Positions 50,168-58,357 of a DNA stretch of 64,000 nucleotides are shown here, in pieces. This DNA comes from Streptomyces venezuelae (GTDB lineage: Bacteria; Actinomycetota; Actinomycetes; Streptomycetales; Streptomycetaceae): NCBI RefSeq assembly GCF_008642335.1, contig NZ_CP029191.1, positions 6,882,001-6,946,000 of the forward strand. Reading direction: 5' to 3'. Under the pieces are notes generated by a model. It saw nothing but the letters and a program-made list of their open reading frames with translations, made no database searches and was not told the DNA's origin. The stretch's first letter is position 1. The number at the start of each line of letters is the position of its first letter. The position numbers were made by a program, and so were the translations under genes.

Positions 50168-50773
50168 GTGAGTACGCCCCACCGCATGCCCCACCGCATA
50201 CGTCCCGTGATCGACGAGGACGTTCCGGTGGCGGTGAACACCCTCGCCAGAGCCTTCGCCGACTATCCCTTCACCCGGCACGTCGTCGCCGCCGACGGCC
50301 ACCACCGGCGGGTGCGCAGGTTCCAGGAGCTCTTCCTGACGCGCATCGGGATGGTCTACGGACGGGTCTGGGTCGCGGGCGCGGGCCGCGCGGTCGCCGT
50401 ATGGACCACGCCGGACCGCGACCCGGGGCCCGGCTTCGCCGCGATCGGCCCCCTGATCGAGGAGCTCGCGGGCGACCGCGCGCCCTGGTTCGAGGCGGCG
50501 GACCACGCGCTGCGGCCCCACCGGCCGCAGTTCCCCGCCTGGTTCCTCGCCACCGTCGGGGTCGACCCCGACGAACAGGGCAAGGGACTCGGCGGCGCGG
50601 TGATCCGACCTGGTCTCGAAGCCGCCGACCGCGCCGGGTACCCCTGTTTCCTGGAGACCTCCACGGAGCAGAACGTGGCGTTCTACGAGCGGCTCGGCTT
50701 CGCCGTCACGGCGGACGTCCCGCTCCCGGACAACGGGCCGCGCACCTGGTGCATGCTCAGGAAGCCGGCGTAG
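50168..50773 (+). CDS. GNAT-family N-acetyltransferase
   Basis: A 201-residue acetyl-CoA-dependent acyltransferase. The acetyl-CoA pyrophosphate-binding motif is seen as VGVDPDEQGKGLGGAVIRP (Q/RxxGxG/A type, about 140-158), after a WFLATV strand. The closing FLETSTEQNVAFYERLGF is a standard GNAT motif B. The N-terminal half has IRPVIDEDVPVAVNTLARAF. The acceptor is unknown. The start is a GTG with GGGAG a few bases upstream. It lies 80 bases after the KAS III gene in the same direction, with no sign of a shared function. Confidence 0.87.
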   Translation: MSTPHRMPHRIRPVIDEDVPVAVNTLARAFADYPFTRHVVAADGHHRRVRRFQELFLTRIGMVYGRVWVAGAGRAVAVWTTPDRDPGPGFAAIGPLIEELAGDRAPWFEAADHALRPHRPQFPAWFLATVGVDPDEQGKGLGGAVIRPGLEAADRAGYPCFLETSTEQNVAFYERLGFAVTADVPLPDNGPRTWCMLRKPA

Positions 50774-50779
50774 CCCCCC

Positions 50780-50802
50780 TTTGTCCTGTGACTGGAGAAA
50801 GT
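50780..50802 (+). promoter_or_regulatory. Motif shared with the sugar dehydrogenase promoter (copy 1)
   Basis: TTTGTCC-N2-TGAC-N-GGA-N-AAAGT lies about 100 bases upstream of the ROK gene. The same pattern with the same spacing recurs at 58183-58205, 19 of 23 bases being identical. TGTGAC (50787-50792) followed by TAATTC after 16 bases could be a promoter. A ROK-protein operator is the simplest reading, but that is inference. Confidence 0.5.
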
Positions 50803-50903
50803 CATGGGTAATTCGCGCTCAACTTCTTCCCAGCCCCGGCAGGCACTGCTACGTTCCCCTCGAAAGCTCGAACCGGGAAGCCCGATGAGGCGGGGAGGGG
50901 CGC

Positions 50904-52094
50904 GTGAGACGTATGACGGCTCGACCCGCCAACACGCACCAGGCACGGCTGCTGCGCCTGTTGCGTGACGGAGGACCCAACTCCCGCGCCCAGCTGGGCG
51001 ATCAGGTCGACCTCTCACGGTCCAAGCTCGCCGTCGAGGTCGACCGGCTCCTGGAGACCGGACTCGTGGTCGCCGACGGACTCGCCGCCTCGCGCGGCGG
51101 CCGCCGCTCCCACAACATCCGCCTGGCCCCCGCCCTCCGCTTCCTCGGCGTGGACATCGGCGCGACCTCGGTCGACGTCGCCGTGACCAACGCCGAGCTG
51201 GAGGTCCTCGGCCACATCAACCAGCCCATGGACGTGCGCGAGGGCCCGGTCGCGGTCTTCGAACAGGTCCTCGCCATGGCGGCCAAGCTCAAGGCCTCCG
51301 GGCTCGCGGAAGGGTTCGACGGCGCCGGTATCGGCGTCCCCGGCCCCGTCCGCTTCCCCGAGGGCGTGCCGGTCGCCCCGCCGATCATGCCGGGGTGGGA
51401 CGGCTTCCCCGTCAGGGAGGCCCTCAGCCAGGACCTGGGCTGCCCCGTCATGGTCGACAACGACGTGAACCTCATGGCGATGGGGGAGCAGCACGCGGGC
51501 GTCGCACGCTCCGTGGCCGACTTCCTCTGCGTCAAGATCGGCACGGGCATCGGCTGCGGCATCGTCGTCGGCGGTGAGGTCTACCGCGGTACGACGGGCA
51601 GCGCCGGCGACATCGGCCACATCCAGTCCGAACCGGACGGACGCCCCTGCGCCTGCGGAAACAAGGGCTGCCTGGAGGCCTATTTCAGCGGCGCGGCGCT
51701 CGCCCGCGACGCCGAGGAGGCGGCCAGGGAGGGACGTTCGGCGGAGCTCGCCACGCGGCTCGACGAGGCGGGACGGCTCAGCGCCGTCGACGTCGCGGCG
51801 GCCGCCGCCGCGGGTGACGCCACCGCACTCGACCTCATCCGCGAGGGCGGCAACCGCACCGGCCAGGTCATCGCGGGCCTCGTCAGCTTCTTCAACCCCG
51901 GACTCGTGGTGATCGGCGGCGGCGTCACCGGCCTCGGCCACACGCTGCTCGCCGCGATCCGCACCCAGGTCTACCGTCAGTCGCTGCCCCTGGCGACCGG
52001 CAACCTTCCCATCGTCCTCGGCGAGTTGGGCCCCACCGCCGGAGTCATCGGCGGCGCCCGCCTCATCAGCGACCACCTGTTCTCCCCGGCCTGA
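50904..52094 (+). CDS. ROK-family transcriptional regulator
   Basis: A 396-residue ROK protein with an N-terminal winged HTH (about 12-75, HQARLLRLLRDGGPNSRAQL and SRSKLAVEVDRLLETGLVV) fused to a sugar-kinase-like ROK domain (about 85-390). The ATP/sugar fold signature FLGVDIGATSVDVAVTN is present. The ROK zinc motif is CACGNKGCLEAY, and GTTGSAGDIGHI holds the metal-binding His. It should sense a sugar or sugar phosphate. The GTG start has GGGGAGGGG close upstream. It precedes an ABC sugar importer and a sugar-catabolic operon in the same direction and is their probable regulator. A motif in its promoter also occurs before the sugar dehydrogenase gene. Confidence 0.92.
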   Translation: MRRMTARPANTHQARLLRLLRDGGPNSRAQLGDQVDLSRSKLAVEVDRLLETGLVVADGLAASRGGRRSHNIRLAPALRFLGVDIGATSVDVAVTNAELEVLGHINQPMDVREGPVAVFEQVLAMAAKLKASGLAEGFDGAGIGVPGPVRFPEGVPVAPPIMPGWDGFPVREALSQDLGCPVMVDNDVNLMAMGEQHAGVARSVADFLCVKIGTGIGCGIVVGGEVYRGTTGSAGDIGHIQSEPDGRPCACGNKGCLEAYFSGAALARDAEEAAREGRSAELATRLDEAGRLSAVDVAAAAAAGDATALDLIREGGNRTGQVIAGLVSFFNPGLVVIGGGVTGLGHTLLAAIRTQVYRQSLPLATGNLPIVLGELGPTAGVIGGARLISDHLFSPA

Positions 52095-52098
52095 CAGC

Positions 52099-52134
52099 CA
52101 CGTACGGCACGTACAGCACGTACGGCACGTAGCG
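52099..52134. repeat. Four tandem 9-base repeats
   Basis: The unit CACGTACGG occurs at 52099 and 52117 exactly, as CACGTACAG at 52108 and as CACGTAGCG at 52126. The array starts 5 bases after the ROK stop and lies about 90 bases before the ABC ATPase gene. Each unit contains the palindrome ACGT/TACGT. It may be an operator array or a neutral repeat. Confidence 0.7.
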
Positions 52135-52222
52135 CCACCTCACCTCATCCGGAACAGCGCCCCGCTCCGCCCTGCCCTGAATCCGCCCTGCCCTGCTGCG
52201 ATCGCCGCCGAGGGGAACCGTC

Positions 52223-53740
52223 ATGGCACAAGAACCACCGCTGCTCACCATGTCCGGCATCACCAAGTCGTTCCCCGGAGTCCGTGCCCTCGACGGCGTC
52301 GACCTCCAGGTGCAGGCCGGGGAAGTGCACTGCCTCCTCGGCCAGAACGGCGCCGGGAAGTCCACCCTCATCAAGGTCCTCGCCGGCGCCCACCAGCCCG
52401 ACGGCGGCGAGATCACCTGGCGGGGCGAGCGCACCACGCTCCGCTCCCCGATCGCCGCCATGCGGCTCGGCATCGCCACCATCTACCAGGAGCTCGACCT
52501 GGTGGAAGGTCTTTCCGTGGCCGAGAACGTCCACCTCGGACACGAGCCGACCGCCGCCGGTTTCGTGGTCCGCGGCCGGGAGGCCAGAGCATCGACGGCC
52601 GCGTTGCTGAAGCGACTTGGGCACAGTGAGATCGATCCGGGGCGGCTCGTCGGTGACCTCTCCGCCGCCCAGCAGCAGATCGTGTCGATGGCCCGCGCGC
52701 TCTCCCACGAGGTGCGCCTCATCGTCATGGACGAGCCGTCCGCGGCCCTCGACCCCGACGAGGTCGACAACCTGTTCCGCATCGTCGGCGACCTCACGGC
52801 GGACGGCGTCGCCGTCGTCTACATCTCCCACCGGCTCGAGGAGATCCGCCGCATCGGCGACCGCGTCACCGTCCTCAAGGACGGGCGGGCCGTCGCGGGC
52901 GGACTGCCCGCCGATTCCACCCCCACCAAGGACGTCGTGGCGCTGATGACCGGCCGCAACGTCGAGTACGTCTTCCCGGACCGACCCATCGAACCGCCCG
53001 TCGGGGAACCGGTGTTGACGGTACGCGGCCTCGCCCGGCACGACGAGTTCGAACCCTTCGACCTCGATCTGCGGCCCGGCGAGATCGTGGGCCTCGCCGG
53101 ACTCGTCGGCTCCGGACGCTCCGAGATACTCGAGACGATCTACGGCGCCCGCAAGCCCGGCGCCGGCCACGTGGCGGTGAACGGCAAGGCGTTGCGACCC
53201 GGCAGCGTCCGCGCCGCCGTCCGTGCCGGGCTCGGACTCGCCCCTGAGGAACGCAAGGCGCAGGCCCTCCTCATGCTGGAGTCCGTCACCCGTAACGTAT
53301 CCGTCTCCTCCATGTCCCGTTTCTCACGCGGCGGCTGGCTCGACCGGGGCGCCGAACGCGAGGCCACCCGCGCGGCGACCCGCGAGCTCTCCCTGCGGCC
53401 CGACGAACCCTCCGTGCCCGTTCGCACCCTCTCCGGCGGCAACCAGCAGAAGGCCGTCCTGGCCCGCTGGCTGCTGCGCGGCTGCCGCGTGCTGCTGCTC
53501 GACGAGCCGACCCGCGGCGTCGACGTCGGCGCCCGCGCGGAGCTGTACGCGGTCATCCGCCGCCTCGCCGACGAAGGCCTCGCCGTACTCCTCGTCTCCA
53601 GCGAAGTACCCGAGGTGCTCGGCCTCGCCGACCGCGTCCTGGTGCTCCGCGAAGGCCGCGTCGTCCACGCCGCGCCCGCACGTGAACTCGATGAACACCG
53701 CGTACTCGACCTCGTCCTCGAAGGGAGCCCGGCGGCATGA
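52223..53740 (+). CDS. Sugar ABC transporter ATP-binding protein (RbsA-like)
   Basis: A 505-residue protein with two ABC domains in tandem, as in RbsA/MglA/XylG. Domain 1 has Walker A GQNGAGKST (near residue 40), signature LSAAQQQIVSMARAL and Walker B LIVMDEPSAALD. Domain 2 has GLVGSGRSEIL in place of Walker A, signature LSGGNQQKAVLARWLL and VLLLDEPTRGVDVGARAELY. This asymmetric layout is diagnostic of ribose/galactose-type importers. The ATG has GAGGGGAA about 6 bases upstream. The permease gene follows with an ATGA overlap. Confidence 0.95.
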   Translation: MAQEPPLLTMSGITKSFPGVRALDGVDLQVQAGEVHCLLGQNGAGKSTLIKVLAGAHQPDGGEITWRGERTTLRSPIAAMRLGIATIYQELDLVEGLSVAENVHLGHEPTAAGFVVRGREARASTAALLKRLGHSEIDPGRLVGDLSAAQQQIVSMARALSHEVRLIVMDEPSAALDPDEVDNLFRIVGDLTADGVAVVYISHRLEEIRRIGDRVTVLKDGRAVAGGLPADSTPTKDVVALMTGRNVEYVFPDRPIEPPVGEPVLTVRGLARHDEFEPFDLDLRPGEIVGLAGLVGSGRSEILETIYGARKPGAGHVAVNGKALRPGSVRAAVRAGLGLAPEERKAQALLMLESVTRNVSVSSMSRFSRGGWLDRGAEREATRAATRELSLRPDEPSVPVRTLSGGNQQKAVLARWLLRGCRVLLLDEPTRGVDVGARAELYAVIRRLADEGLAVLLVSSEVPEVLGLADRVLVLREGRVVHAAPARELDEHRVLDLVLEGSPAA

Positions 53741-54756
53741 CCCAGCCAGCCCCGGCGGCCGAGGCCGCCACCCACAAGAGCACCCCCGCAGACGGCGGCA
53801 GCCCGTGGCGCACCGCCTTCGCCCGCGCCGACGTGCGGACGCTCTCCCTGCTCGGCGTGCTCGCCGCACTGATCGTGATCGGCGGCATCACCCAGCCCGA
53901 CTCGTTCCTCGACTCCGACAACGTCCAGCTGATCCTCACCCAGGCCTCCGTCATCGGTGTGGTCACCGTCGGCATGACCTTCGTGATCATCTCCGGCGGC
54001 ATCGACCTGTCGGTCGGCGCGATCGTCGCGCTCGCCTCCGTGTGGGCGACGACGGTCGCCACCCAGGAGTACGGCTTCGCCGGCATCCTCTTCACCGCGG
54101 TCATCGTCGGCATGGGGTGCGGCCTGGTGAACGGCCTGCTCATCGCGTACGGCGCGATCGTGCCGTTCATCGCCACCCTCGCCATGCTGGCGGCGGGCCG
54201 CGGCCTCGCCCTGCAGATCACCGACGGCAAGACGCAGATGGTCACCGTCGACGGGGTCCTGAAGCTCGGCGAGCGCGACTCGTACATCCTCGGCATCCCG
54301 CCGCTGGTCCTCGTCTTCGCCGCCGTCACCGTCGCCGGCTGGCTGATCCTGAACCGCACCACCTTCGGACGTCGCTCGGTCGCCGTCGGCGGCAACGCGG
54401 AAGCGGCCCGCCTGGCCGGCATCGACGTCCGCAGGCAGCGCCTCTACCTGTACCTGCTCTCCGGGCTCTGCTGCGGCATCGCGGCCTTCCTTCTGATCAT
54501 CCTCTCCGGTTCGGGCCAGAACACCAACGGCAACCTGTACGAACTCGACGCGATCGCGGCGGTGATCATCGGCGGCACCCTGCTCAGCGGCGGCCGTGGC
54601 ACCATCACCGGCTCCGTGCTCGGCGTGCTGATCTTCACCACGATCCAGAACATCTTCGCCCTCAACAACCTGGAGACCGCGACCCAGCAGATCGCCAAGG
54701 GCGCGATCATCGTCGCCGCGGTGCTCGTCCAGCGACGCTCGGCCACCACCACCTGA
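53737..54756 (+). CDS. Sugar ABC transporter permease (RbsC-like)
   Basis: A 339-residue polytopic permease with eight to ten helices. The family region FVIISGGIDLSVGAIVALAS is present near residue 88, with GLVNGLLIAYGAIVPFIATLAML and the C-terminal GGTLLSGGRGTITGSVLG. It forms the channel of the sugar importer with the adjacent ATPase and binding lipoprotein. The ATG overlaps the ATPase stop. The sugar transported is not readable; the downstream genes suggest a glycoside or disaccharide rather than ribose. Confidence 0.95.
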   Translation: MTQPAPAAEAATHKSTPADGGSPWRTAFARADVRTLSLLGVLAALIVIGGITQPDSFLDSDNVQLILTQASVIGVVTVGMTFVIISGGIDLSVGAIVALASVWATTVATQEYGFAGILFTAVIVGMGCGLVNGLLIAYGAIVPFIATLAMLAAGRGLALQITDGKTQMVTVDGVLKLGERDSYILGIPPLVLVFAAVTVAGWLILNRTTFGRRSVAVGGNAEAARLAGIDVRRQRLYLYLLSGLCCGIAAFLLIILSGSGQNTNGNLYELDAIAAVIIGGTLLSGGRGTITGSVLGVLIFTTIQNIFALNNLETATQQIAKGAIIVAAVLVQRRSATTT

Positions 54757-54794
54757 CCCGCACCTGACCCTCACCTGACCCGAGAGGCTCACCC

Positions 54795-55835
54795 ATGCCA
54801 TCCCACACGAGCCGCAGAGGACTCCTCTTCGGAGCCGCCGCGCTGTCCACCGGAGCCCTCATCACGGGCTGCACCAGCAACGAGTCCAAGGACGACGACT
54901 CCGACGACAAATCGCAGCAGGTCGCCGACGACAGGCCGGGCAAGAAGGTCACCATCGGCTTCGCGGGCCCCCAGGCCGACCACGGCTGGCTCAACGCGAT
55001 CAACGACAACGCCAAGAAGCGCGCCGAGAAGTACGCGGACGTCACGCTGGAGGCCACCGAGGGCTCCAACGACACCGCCGCGCAGATCGGCCAGGTCGAG
55101 ACGCTGATCAACAAGAAGGTCGACGTCCTCGTCGTCCTTCCCGCCGACGGCAAGGCGCTCACCCAGGTCGGCCTGAAGGCGATGAGGGCGGGCATCCCCG
55201 TCGTCAACCTCGACCGCGTCTTCGCGTCCCCGCAGGCCTACCGCTGCTGGATCGGCGGCGACAACTACGGCATGGGCCTGAGCGCCGGGCACTACATCGG
55301 CGAGAAGCTCAAGGACAAGAAGAACGCCCGCGTCGTGGAGCTGGCGGGACTCGACAACCTGGAGCTCACCAAGCAGCGCTCCAAGGGCTTCGACGACGCC
55401 CTGAAGAACTACCCGAACATCAAGAAGGTCGCCCGGCAGGCAGCCGACTTCACCGTCGAGTCCGGGCAGTCGAAGATGTCGCAACTCCTCCAGGCGCAGA
55501 AGAACTTCGACGCCCTGTGGAACCACGACGACGACCAGGGCGTGGGCGCCCTGCGCGCCATCAAGCAGGCGGGCCGCGACGACTTCCTGATGGTCGGCGG
55601 CGCGGGCGCGCTCTCCGCCATGCAGGCCATCGAGGCGGACAACAGCGTCCTGAAGGCCACCGTCCTCTACCCGCCGACCATGGCCGCGTCCGCGATCGAC
55701 CTCGCGCGCGCCCTCGGCCAGGGCAAGGGCATCAACGGCATGGCGGAGTTCGAGATCCCCTCCTTCGTCACCTGCTACTCGGCCGTGGTCGACAAGGAGA
55801 ACGTCGGCCAGTACATGTCCACCGGTTTCAAGTGA
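54795..55835 (+). CDS. Sugar-binding lipoprotein (RbsB-like)
   Basis: A 346-residue periplasmic-binding-fold lipoprotein. The leader contains SRRGLLFG followed by a hydrophobic stretch and the lipobox LITGC, so a Tat-type lipoprotein signal is possible. The mature N terminus is acidic (SKDDDSDDKS). The type I binding fold is clear: VTIGFAGPQADHGWLNAIND, QVETLINKKVDVLVVLPADGKAL and SKMSQLLQAQKNFDALWNHDDDQ. It lies 38 bases after the permease gene. It captures the sugar outside the membrane for the RbsA/C-like components. Confidence 0.94.
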   Translation: MPSHTSRRGLLFGAAALSTGALITGCTSNESKDDDSDDKSQQVADDRPGKKVTIGFAGPQADHGWLNAINDNAKKRAEKYADVTLEATEGSNDTAAQIGQVETLINKKVDVLVVLPADGKALTQVGLKAMRAGIPVVNLDRVFASPQAYRCWIGGDNYGMGLSAGHYIGEKLKDKKNARVVELAGLDNLELTKQRSKGFDDALKNYPNIKKVARQAADFTVESGQSKMSQLLQAQKNFDALWNHDDDQGVGALRAIKQAGRDDFLMVGGAGALSAMQAIEADNSVLKATVLYPPTMAASAIDLARALGQGKGINGMAEFEIPSFVTCYSAVVDKENVGQYMSTGFK

Positions 55836-55883
55836 TGCGCACGCCCGCACCCCCCACCGAGCGTCGACGAGGAGGATTACCGC

Positions 55884-57125
55884 ATGCGTGAGACGGAAAC
55901 CGAGGCCGGCGCGGAGACCGGGGCCGGGTCCGGTGCCGACTCCGTGCCCACCGGGAAGCGCCCCCTGGGCGTGGGCATGGTCGGCTACGCCTTCATGGGC
56001 GCCGCCCACTCGCAGGGCTGGCGCACCGTGGGACGGGTCTTCGACCTGCCGGTACGACCGGTGCTCTCGGCCGTCTGTGGCCGTGACGGCGGCGCCGTGC
56101 GCGCCGCCGCCGACCGGCTCGGCTGGGCCGCCGCCGAGACCGACTGGCGCGCCCTGATCGCCCGGGACGACGTCGACCTCGTCGACATCTGCACACCCGG
56201 CGACAGCCATGCGGAGATCGCCCTCGCCGCCCTGGAGGCGGGCAAGCACGTGCTGTGCGAGAAGCCCCTCGCCAACACCGTCGAGGAGGCCGAGGCGATG
56301 GCCGAGGCCGCCGAACGGGCCCGCGCCCGCGGCCAGGTGGCCATGGTCGGCTTCAACTACCGCCGGGTGCCCGCCCTCGCGCTCGCCCGTCGGATGGTCG
56401 CCGAGGGGCGGCTCGGGGCGCTGCGCCACGTACGTCTGACGTACCTTCAGGACTGGCTGGTCGACGCGTCGTTCCCGCTCACGTGGCGGCTGCGCAAGGA
56501 CCGGGCGGGCTCCGGGGCGCTGGGTGACCTGGGGGCGCACATCGTCGACCTCGCGCAGTACCTGGTGGGGGAGCCGGTGGCCGGGGTGTCCGCGCTCACC
56601 GAGACGTTCGTACGCGAACGGCCGCTGCTTGAGGGCGCGTCCAGCGGGCTCACCGCGGAGGGCGGCGGCCGGCTCGGAACGGTCACCGTCGACGACGCCG
56701 CCGTCTTCACGGCCCGGTTCCCGTCCGGCGCCCTCGCCTCCTTCGAGGCGACCCGCTTCGCCGCGGGCCGCAAGAACGCGCTGCGGCTCGAACTGAACGG
56801 CACCGATGGCTCGTTGGCCTTCGACCTGGAGCGCCTGAACGAGCTGTCCTTCCACGACCACACCGAGCCCGCCGCGTCGTCCGGGTTCCGCCGCATCCTG
56901 GTGACCGAACCCGACCACCCGTACGTGGACGCCTGGTGGCCGCCGGGCCACGGCCTCGGCTATGAGCACACCTTCGTGCACCAGGCCCGCGACCTGCTGC
57001 ACGCCATCGCGACCGGGGCGCGGCCCGAACCGTCCTTCGCCGACGGCCTGTCCGTGCAGCGGGTGCTCGCCGCGGTGGAGGAGAGCGCGGCGAAGAACTC
57101 CGTGTACACGCTGATCCCCGCCTGA
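55884..57125 (+). CDS. Gfo/Idh/MocA-family oxidoreductase
   Basis: A 413-residue NAD(P)-dependent sugar dehydrogenase. After a 25-residue acidic tail the nucleotide-binding strand reads LGVGMVGYAFMGAAHSQGW. DLVDICTPGDSHAEIALAAL and CEKPLANTVEEAE follow, with the conserved EKP lysine. FNYRRVPALALA and the GSGALGDLGAHIVDLAQYLV catalytic block (Asp and His) complete the family pattern. Related enzymes oxidise the C3 hydroxyl of sugars, inositols and glycosides. GAGGAGG precedes the ATG. The isomerase/epimerase gene follows after 12 bases, so both are cotranscribed with the ABC importer. Confidence 0.93.
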   Translation: MRETETEAGAETGAGSGADSVPTGKRPLGVGMVGYAFMGAAHSQGWRTVGRVFDLPVRPVLSAVCGRDGGAVRAAADRLGWAAAETDWRALIARDDVDLVDICTPGDSHAEIALAALEAGKHVLCEKPLANTVEEAEAMAEAAERARARGQVAMVGFNYRRVPALALARRMVAEGRLGALRHVRLTYLQDWLVDASFPLTWRLRKDRAGSGALGDLGAHIVDLAQYLVGEPVAGVSALTETFVRERPLLEGASSGLTAEGGGRLGTVTVDDAAVFTARFPSGALASFEATRFAAGRKNALRLELNGTDGSLAFDLERLNELSFHDHTEPAASSGFRRILVTEPDHPYVDAWWPPGHGLGYEHTFVHQARDLLHAIATGARPEPSFADGLSVQRVLAAVEESAAKNSVYTLIPA

Positions 57126-57137
57126 GGAGGCCCTGGC

Positions 57138-58151
<1,014 letters not shown>

Positions 58152-58182
58152 CCAGAGCGGATCCAGCTGGTCCCGCGCCATG

Positions 58183-58205
58183 TTTGTCCATTGACAGGAA
58201 AAAGT
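58183..58205 (+). promoter_or_regulatory. Motif shared with the ROK promoter (copy 2)
   Basis: The pattern TTTGTCC-N2-TGAC-N-GGA-N-AAAGT again, with the same spacing as at 50780. It overlaps TTGACA (58191-58196) and runs into the short palindrome AAGTTCAACTT (58202-58212). An inverted GGACAAA lies at 58240-58246. The gene downstream starts at 58358. ROK control of this unit is plausible. Confidence 0.5.
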
Positions 58206-58357
58206 TCAACTTCCGTCGCGCACAAGGGCTTTCCGCCCGGGACAAACGTGGCTACCGTCCTTGAGGTGTTCAGGACATGATTCGTCCGGGGTGACGGCGC
58301 ACCCCGGCGCACGGCGCACACACCCCGTACGACCGTCCCCCCATCCGGAGGAACCCC

